From Corydoras sp. C115 (taxonomy: Eukaryota > Chordata > Actinopteri > Siluriformes > Callichthyidae), in assembly GCA_019802505.1 (NCBI GenBank), contig JAFMOC010000964.1, forward strand, positions 1 through 64,000: 64,000 bases of DNA, written 5' to 3'. The first letter of the stretch is position 1, and each line of letters starts with the position of its first letter. The notes beneath the pieces were generated by a model. That model saw only the letters and a list, made by a program, of their open reading frames with translations, was not told the DNA's origin and searched no databases. The translations under genes and the position numbers were made by a program. Positions 58,190 through 64,000 of this stretch are shown here, in pieces.

Positions 58190-58322
58190 GCAACCGAACC
58201 TCTGGACGCCCCTGAGACCCAGCCAGGGAAAGGTCAGAAGGTCAAACCCAGGACCCGAAAAGTAAAGACCAAGAAGAGCAGCACCTCCACAAACCCGAAG
58301 AACCGACTTCACATCACCTGAA
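58190..58322 (+). other. Coding-like C-terminal patch
   Basis: The frame reads TATEPLDAPETQPGKGQKVK, then RTRKVKTKKSSTSTNPKNRL and HIT with a TGA. A basic tail typical of nuclear proteins; gene not recognised. Confidence 0.3.
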
Positions 58323-58374
58323 GTTTCACCTTTAACAGATCTCCACTTGTACCTTTGAGTTTCAGTTTGGCCTG

Positions 58375-58872
58375 CATGGCTTAGTGCTTTAGCATGTTCT
58401 CCTCTCAGTGCTCGGGGATCCAGGTTCGAATCCTGAGCTGGTTGGAGTTTGCATGTTCTCCCCATGTCCGCCTGGGTTCTCCGGTTTCCTCCCACAGTCC
58501 AAAAACATGGATTCAAGGTGAATTGAATACTAAATTGCCCCATGTTTGTCTGAGTGAGTGTCTGTTCAGTGATAGATTGGCGTCCTGTCCTGGGTGTATC
58601 TGCCCAGCGCTCGAAAAGTTCTCCACTGGACCTGAGGGCAACGCCCTCCATATGAGAACCTGACAGTATTTTGTGTATAGTTCCTTGTGTGGTTCCTCTT
58701 GTCTCTCACTTCCTCCCAGGTTTGAGATTGTTTTTGGACTGTGGGAGGAAACTAGAGAACCCGCAGGAAACCCACGCAGACACGGGGAGAACATGCAAAC
58801 TCCACCCAGATTGGGATTCGAAGCGGGAATCCCCAGCGCTGAGAGGAGAACATGCTAAACCACTAAGCCCTT
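58375..58872. mobile_element. Two SINEs facing each other
   Basis: Plus-orientation 58375-58640 with head (CATGGCTTAGTGCTTTAGCA) and minus-orientation 58725-58872 with head at right; about 85 bases of other DNA between. Confidence 0.75.
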
Positions 58873-58979
58873 GTAGAACGATCTATTTCTTTATTTCTGT
58901 AATGGATCCAATGAACTTCTACGATCTTTTTGTTGTATCTATTTATTCAGGTGGAGATTATTGGGAGTTCGTGCGTTAC

Positions 58980-59576
58980 TGTGTGTACACGTGTGTATGG
59001 AGATGTGTGTGTGTGTATGGAGGTGTGTGTGTGTGTGTGTATGGAGATGTGTGTGTGTGTGTGTATGGAGATGTGTGTGTGTGTGTGTATGGAGATGTGT
59101 GTGTATGTATGGAGATGTGTGTGTGTGTGTATGGAGGTGTGTGTGTGTATGGAGATGTGTGTGTGTGTATGTGTGTTTGGAGATGTGTGTGTGTGTATGG
59201 AGATGTGTATGTGTGTATGGAGATGTGTGTGTGTGTATGTGTGTATGGAGATGTGTGTGTGTGTGTGTGTATGGAGATGTGTGTGTGTGTATGGAGATGT
59301 GTGTGTGTGTATGTGTGTATGGAGATGTGTGTGTGTGTGTGTGTGTGTTTGGAGATGTGTGTGTGTGTATGGAGATGTGTATGTGTGTATGGAGATGTGT
59401 GTGTGTGTATGTGTGTATGGAGATGTGTGTGTGTGTGTGTGTATGGAGATGTGTGTGTATGGAGATGTGTGTGTGTATGGAGGTGTGTGTGTGTGTGTGT
59501 ATGGAGATGTGTATGTGTGTATGGAGATGTGTGTGTGTGTGGAGATGTGTATATGGAGATGTGTATGTGTGTATGG
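58980..59576. repeat. (GT)n-ATGGAGAT minisatellite, left part
   Basis: Variable GT runs joined by ATGGAGAT or ATGGAGGT. It continues at 60569-60715 after a hAT insertion. All long open frames here, on both strands, result from the repeat. Confidence 0.95.
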
Positions 59577-60452
59577 CAGTGCTTCTCAAATAGTGGGGCG
59601 CGCCCCCCTGGGGGGGCGCAGTGCGGTGCCTGGGGGGGCGCATAACAAGAAATCACAGAGCAAGTGATATTAAGTGTACTGAACAAACCCTCAAGAGACG
59701 ACATGGAAAAATATTTAACAGGAAAGACGGAGAGAAACGAAGATAACGAGAGCAACAAAAGTCAACCGAAAGTTAAAACAAGGAAAGTGTATGTAGCGCT
59801 TGGTTTCACTGTAACTACGGCGGGAGACGAAGAAAGACCGGCGTGTCTTCTGTGTCTTTAAATATTGACAGCGGACAGCGTGAAATAAATGAAGGCGTCA
59901 CTTAAAGACATTACACCCCGATCAAACTGATAACCGCTTGAGTTTTTAATCGAAAACGTGACGCGTACAGCAAGCAATTATAACGCTTTATGAAAACTAC
60001 TGCAGAAAAGCTGTGCTGCAAAACGGGCACGTTGTAGACATTAGTTCTGATTTCCTTATTTTGATAAAAAAAATAAAAAAAAACAGCACAAATTGTTGTA
60101 TTCATTTTTGTTTTGTAGGTTGAAGTGTTAATAAATTGCGCTCCTGAATGAATGTTGCTGATGAATTTGAATTCATTATTATTTATTGATTTTATTTCAT
60201 TTTTCAGTATCAAATGCCAGTCAAAAATGTTTCTCGTTTAAATCAGGATTTCATTCGTTTCTGTTACAAACTAAAAAACAAAGTAAATCAAATTATTCTG
60301 TTCTAAGTTGATCTATATTTCTTTCTTTTTTGTTTTCTTTATTGTTAATAAGGAAACATTGTTATAAAAGAGGTGTACTTATAACAAATTTATAGACAAA
60401 TCATACTACAGTGGGCGTGTAAAAATACTTTTTCATCCCCTTTTGTCATGTA

Positions 60453-60484
<32 letters not shown>

Positions 60485-60568
60485 GGTGAGTGTGTGTGTG
60501 TGGGGGGGGGCGCAAAAAGTTTTTTTCTTCCTAGGGGGGGCTTAACAGAAAATAATTGAGAACCACTG
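59577..60568 (+). mobile_element. Non-autonomous hAT (992 bp) in the minisatellite, 8-bp TSD
   Basis: Starts CAGTGCTTCTCAAATAGTGG and ends ATTGAGAACCACTG. TSD GTGTATGG at 59569-59576 and 60569-60576. Retains 65 codons (59664-59861) with RKVYVALGFTVT and ACLLCL, resembling the N-terminal zinc-finger region of ZBED5-like hAT transposases; the rest of the transposase is deleted. Long G-run at 60456-60482. Same family as 2017-3005. Confidence 0.94.
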
Positions 60569-60715
60569 GTGTATGGAGATGTGTGTGTGTATGGAGATGT
60601 GTGTGTATGTGTGTATGGAGATGTGTATGTGTGTATGGAGATGTGTGTGTGTGTATGGAGATGTGTGTGTGTGTATGGAGATGTGTGTGTGTGTATGGAG
60701 ATGTGTGTATAGACG
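60569..60715. repeat. (GT)n-ATGGAGAT minisatellite, right part
   Basis: Direct continuation of the left part with the same unit. Confidence 0.93.
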
Positions 60716-60764
60716 GATGGATGTTTATTATATTGTACGTTATTTTGGTCTGTGTCGTGTCTTC

Positions 60765-61090
60765 AGAATCAGAATGGCTTTATTGTCATTGTAATTTTCA
60801 TTGCAATGAAATTTGGGTGCAACTCCAAAGGTGCTTGTAATGTACAAATAGAATATGAATAAATTTAAGTAAAATAGCTAAATAAAATAAAATATAAGGC
60901 ATAATATATACAAATATGAATACCCGTACTGCACAAGAGTAGAATATATTGCACTTGTTATGTATTGTAGACATTTGTTTTGTTTACAGTGGACTCTTAA
61001 CTGTTTGGTAGCTGGTTATTATTTCCTATTGTTCAGTACAGTGATGTCTTTTGGGTAAAAGCTGTCTCTTAACCTGTTAGTTCTAGTTTT
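60765..61090 (-). mobile_element. Probable LINE 3' end
   Basis: On minus it ends GACAATAAAGCCATTCTGAT, a very common fish retroelement 3' end. Clade not assigned and no coding part seen. Confidence 0.5.
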
Positions 61091-61429
61091 ATGACCTATA
61101 TCGTCGGCCAGATGGTAACAGGAATCTTAGAGGGACGGGGATTATGGACCGGGTCGATCCGATTGGTCGATAAATCCACTTGATGTTCCACTGTGCGGTG
61201 CGACTCTCTTCTCATTGGAACAATTGTGTCTCCAGATTCAGAGAATGACTCCAGAGAACAAGATGAAATGGACAAATCTGTAGAAGACATTTTCAAACGG
61301 GACTGCTGTTTGCATTTCTGTCTTCTAAATCTTCATGACAACGCAAACATTTGTAGATCTGTAGCGTTTCTCAGGGCTCTCAGCCGTCACTACTCCCGTT
61401 GAATCAGCTCAGTGACACCAGCGCCCCCT
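61091..61429 (+). other. Unassigned open patch
   Basis: 61193-61402 is open and includes DSENDSREQDEMDKSVEDIF after a TCTCCAG acceptor-like sequence. Not recognised; may be an exon or transposon debris. Confidence 0.2.
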
Positions 61430-61564
61430 AGAGGCACACGGTCCGATGTGGACGGGGAGGAGTCTCTGTTGCCACTGCGCATGCGTCGCCCTCGAGCCGC
61501 TGACAGAGAAAGTGAAAGCAGTTGGTGTTGCAGAAGCAAAATAAAGAGTTGGATTAAAAAGGCG
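61430..61564 (+). promoter_or_regulatory. Candidate promoter and non-coding first exon for NLR-C
   Basis: TGCGCATGCG at 61476-61485 is NRF1-like. GAAAGTGAAAGC at 61508-61519 fits the interferon-response pattern GAAANNGAAA. GGCG/GTGAGT at 61564/61565 is a strong donor. The next acceptor on plus with a matching coding exon is at 63181. The link to NLR-C is inference from order and spacing. Confidence 0.45.
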
Positions 61565-61779
61565 GTGAGTGAATCTCCATCTGTATTCTGTTGATGTTGT
61601 GAGTTTGTAGTGGAAGTAGAAGTGGAAGAGCTCCGTTTGATCCTTTAGTCCAAACAGCAGGCTTTAGCTCCTGTCTCTGGGACATGGGGGGGTTGGGACT
61701 CGGTGTCTTCTGATGTCTCCTGTTGGAGTTTGATACAGAAACGCTTTCTCGTTCTTTAATTTTAGAACATCAGAGGAAA

Positions 61780-62546
61780 TGATCGAGTGAAGGATTCTTT
61801 TCCCCCCAAAAGAATTAAAACAGCACTTTCATTTATATTGGGGGGGGGGGGGGGGGGGGGTGTTAATATTTGTTAACGATGTCAAACTCAAAATGCATTT
61901 GCTTTTTATTAATGTTCATGTTCTGTTTGGGGGCAGCACAGTGGCTTAGTGGTTTAGCATGTTCTCCTCTAAGTGCTGGGGATTCCTGGTTCGAAACCCA
62001 ATCTGGGTGGAGTTTCCATGTTCTCCCCGTGTCTGTGTGGGTTTCCTCTGGGTTTTCCGGTTTCCTCCCACAGTCCAAAAACATAGATGAAGGTCAATTG
62101 AATTCTCCAAATTGCCCCATATAGAGTGTGTCTGTGTGTGTGTGTGTGTGCCCAGCAAAGGATTGGCGCCCTGTCCTGGGTGTATCTGCCCAGCGCCCGA
62201 GACATTCTCCCCTGGATGGGCATGGGGAACCCCACCGTGATCCTAATATATAGGATAAAGCGGAAGATAATGGATGGATGGATGGATGTTCTGTTTGGGG
62301 AAATGTGGGTTACAGTGATTGTTGTACATTTGTGCTGTATACTGTGTGTTTAACTAAAATCAAGTCTCCATGCTGTTTGCTGGAATGTGTTTGATTAAAT
62401 ACAAAATACCAGTTCTAACAGATTTGACAATACTAACATGATGTGTGTTAAACGGATTCAATTTAAAAGCCTTAAAAAGATTAACCCTGGTATGACCTGT
62501 CTAATGGAAAAGTAGATCTCGGGCCAGAAAAGTGTGGGCACCCCTG
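61780..62546 (-). mobile_element. hAT (CAGGGGT family) with nested SINE
   Basis: Ends AAAGTGTGGGCACCCCTG at 62546; left end missing or decayed. G-run at 61842-61860. SINE nested at the same internal point as in 31814-32890. Confidence 0.82.
61931..62285 (+). mobile_element. SINE nested in hAT, about 15-bp TSD
   Basis: Flanked by ATGTTCTGTTTGGGG (61918-61932, overlapping the head) and 62286-62300. Full length: head GGCAGCACAGTGGCTTAGTG, box-B-like GGTTCGAAACC, tail GCGGAAGATAATGGATGGAT. Confidence 0.9.
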
Positions 62547-63148
62547 TTCTAGAGTGTCAACTGCAACTGCTGCTGCTCCTACAGTTTCTGCAGCATCATC
62601 CCGTTTTTATATTTGATTTTTGGAGCAATCTGTTCCATGATAAGTATGTAATTAAAACCATATTATTAAAAAGAAACATTTATAATGTGTTTTTACAGTA
62701 GTGATTAATTTGACACATCATTTGGTGATAAACTACTTTAACCTACAACAAAAAGTCAAGAAGGCATTTGGGAGCTGAAAGAGTCAAAAGAACCGAGTTT
62801 CTGAAAAGAGTTGGAATGGCCATCACTAGAACACGAGCAGAGTTGATCTGAACTGCTGAACCATCCTGAAACATAAAGAGTCAGAAGCCTTTACTCCACC
62901 TTAATACATGTAGGAGATAAAGCTGAACTCAAAGCGGCTCCACTAGAGGGCCAGCGGCTCTTCTGTTCAGCGGGGACGATAAGCTTTACAGTACAGAACC
63001 CTGTTCTGACAGAATGAAGATCCACATCAGTGTTCCAACATCTACTAGAACATTCATACAGAAGGACTGATGCTGAGTGAGGAGCAGAAGGAGAACAATC
63101 CTGAATAGAATTCATGCTTTGAACATAAACTTTATTCTCGTTTCTCTG

Positions 63149-63180
<32 letters not shown>
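62547..63180. promoter_or_regulatory. NLR-C intron upstream of the first coding exon
   Basis: From about 62910 it matches 33560-33854 upstream of NLR-A. It ends with a GT-run and GCAG acceptor. Confidence 0.5.
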
Positions 63181-63199
63181 GTTCTAATCTGTAGGAAAA

Positions 63200-64000
63200 A
63201 TGGACTCTGAAGCGAGTGTTTCTGTTAAACCACCTAACATGAAAGAGGAGAGGTGAGGAACGCATGTTCTCTGGTTCAGCAGCTCTGATTAGATCTGTAC
63301 ACAGTATCATGATGAAGATGGAGATCTGTAATGATGATGTCATGATGATGTAATGTTGATGTAATGTTGATGTAATGATGATGTAATGATGATGTTCTTC
63401 AGTCTGATTCAGGGTGAGAGATCAGATTCACCTGAACCCAGCTGTGTCTCCATGAAAAGTGATCGGTCCATGAATCCTCCAGAAAACTTTAAAGATGGAG
63501 TCAGTTCTCCTGATCTGAGGTCAGTACAGTCTGATATATTAGTTTCTCACTCACAGAATCAACTGATAAAATAATTAAATTAATTAAAGAATGAGTTAGT
63601 GAATCTGAAATGAATGAATGATGAAATCCAGCAGGGTTTAATTGGTTTGAGATCTTTATTGATGTTTGATTTCTTTACAGAATCCAGGAGGAGAAATCAA
63701 AGGTGAAGAACAGAAATCCGATGGAATCCATCTTTAAGGTGTCTACAGTGTCTGATTCAATGTTTCAGGAAATGGATTAGAATGATTGATGCTTTGATCT
63801 CCATGTGTAATGATGTAATCAGACTGGAGTTTGATCTGGATCACTCTACACCAACTCTGAGTTCTGAATTCATCTTTCATTAATTATCAATTATTTTACA
63901 CTAATTACTCTATAGTTCATATTTGGTTCCTCCAGAGCCTCATCTCCACAGCTGTATGGTTCTCCTTCTGATCATCTGGTTTTGTTTATTCCTCACCAGG
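63200..64000 (+). CDS. NLR-C: 5' part of a third NLRC3-like gene, cut by window end
   Basis: Coding exons 63200-63252 (MDSEASVSVKPPNMKEE, acceptor before 63181), 63403-63519 (ERSDSPEPSCVSMKSDRS), 63681-63738 (IQEEKSKVKNRNPMESIF), and the first base of the fourth exon at 64000 after CTCACCAG. Lengths 53, 117 and 58 coding bases and phases are identical to NLR-A. The NACHT and LRR exons must lie beyond the window. Frame is open through everything visible. Confidence 0.85.

Noticed and set aside
58930..59758. Four long overlapping open frames on both strands (up to 324 codons)
   Set aside because: They are translations of a (GT)n-ATGGAGAT minisatellite, which has no stops in most frames. The peptides are Val/Cys or Thr/His repeats with no domain.

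Overview
The window looks like a repeat-rich immune-gene region of a teleost fish genome. The evidence is a cluster of fish-type NLR genes (NLRC3-like: FISNA linker, NACHT domain, LRRs carried one per exon), abundant hAT elements, LINEs with fish-type 3' tails, gypsy-like and BEL/Pao remnants, and a tRNA-headed SINE present in dozens of copies. The species cannot be named from the sequence. Nothing bacterial or viral is present beyond retroelement remnants.

Layout. 1-5.5 kb holds LINE fragments, a 31-bp tandem repeat and a small hAT element. It also holds, on the minus strand, the wrecked 3' end and downstream flank of an NLR gene. 5.5-7.9 kb holds a LINE tail and a decayed LTR element. 7.9-15.9 kb is an inverted repeat with arms of about 2.58 kb around a 2.9-kb spacer that contains a hAT transposase remnant. 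16.2-16.9 kb is a BEL/Pao integrase fragment. 17.76-24.99 kb is one LTR retrotransposon with 5-bp target duplications; it has a gag-like ORF, no pol that I can see, and a frameshifted LINE inside its 3' LTR. 25-33 kb holds a solo LTR, a 1.9-kb 19-bp minisatellite, SINE debris and another hAT element.

Genes. NLR-A (33.87-40.85 kb, +) can be assembled from splice sites into one uninterrupted reading frame of nine coding exons. NLR-B (48.77-53.88 kb, +) is a close paralogue that lacks the first coding exon and has an in-frame TAG at the start of its last LRR exon. NLR-C starts at 63.18 kb and runs off the right edge after three exons. The inverted NLR remnant at 3-5.5 kb shares its downstream flank with NLR-A and NLR-B. 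The NLRs are therefore segmental duplicates, and one copy can serve as the empty-site control for insertions in another.

How the parts relate. NLR-A and NLR-C would encode cytosolic pattern-recognition or regulatory proteins of the NACHT-LRR class. Everything between the genes is mobile DNA, often nested two or three deep, with many target-site duplications still readable. The most notable observations are: two different hAT elements at exactly the same 8-bp site in two paralogous flanks; the large inverted repeat with exon-like 30-bp repeat arrays; and an in-frame alternative acceptor in the NLRs that would add a hydrophobic segment.
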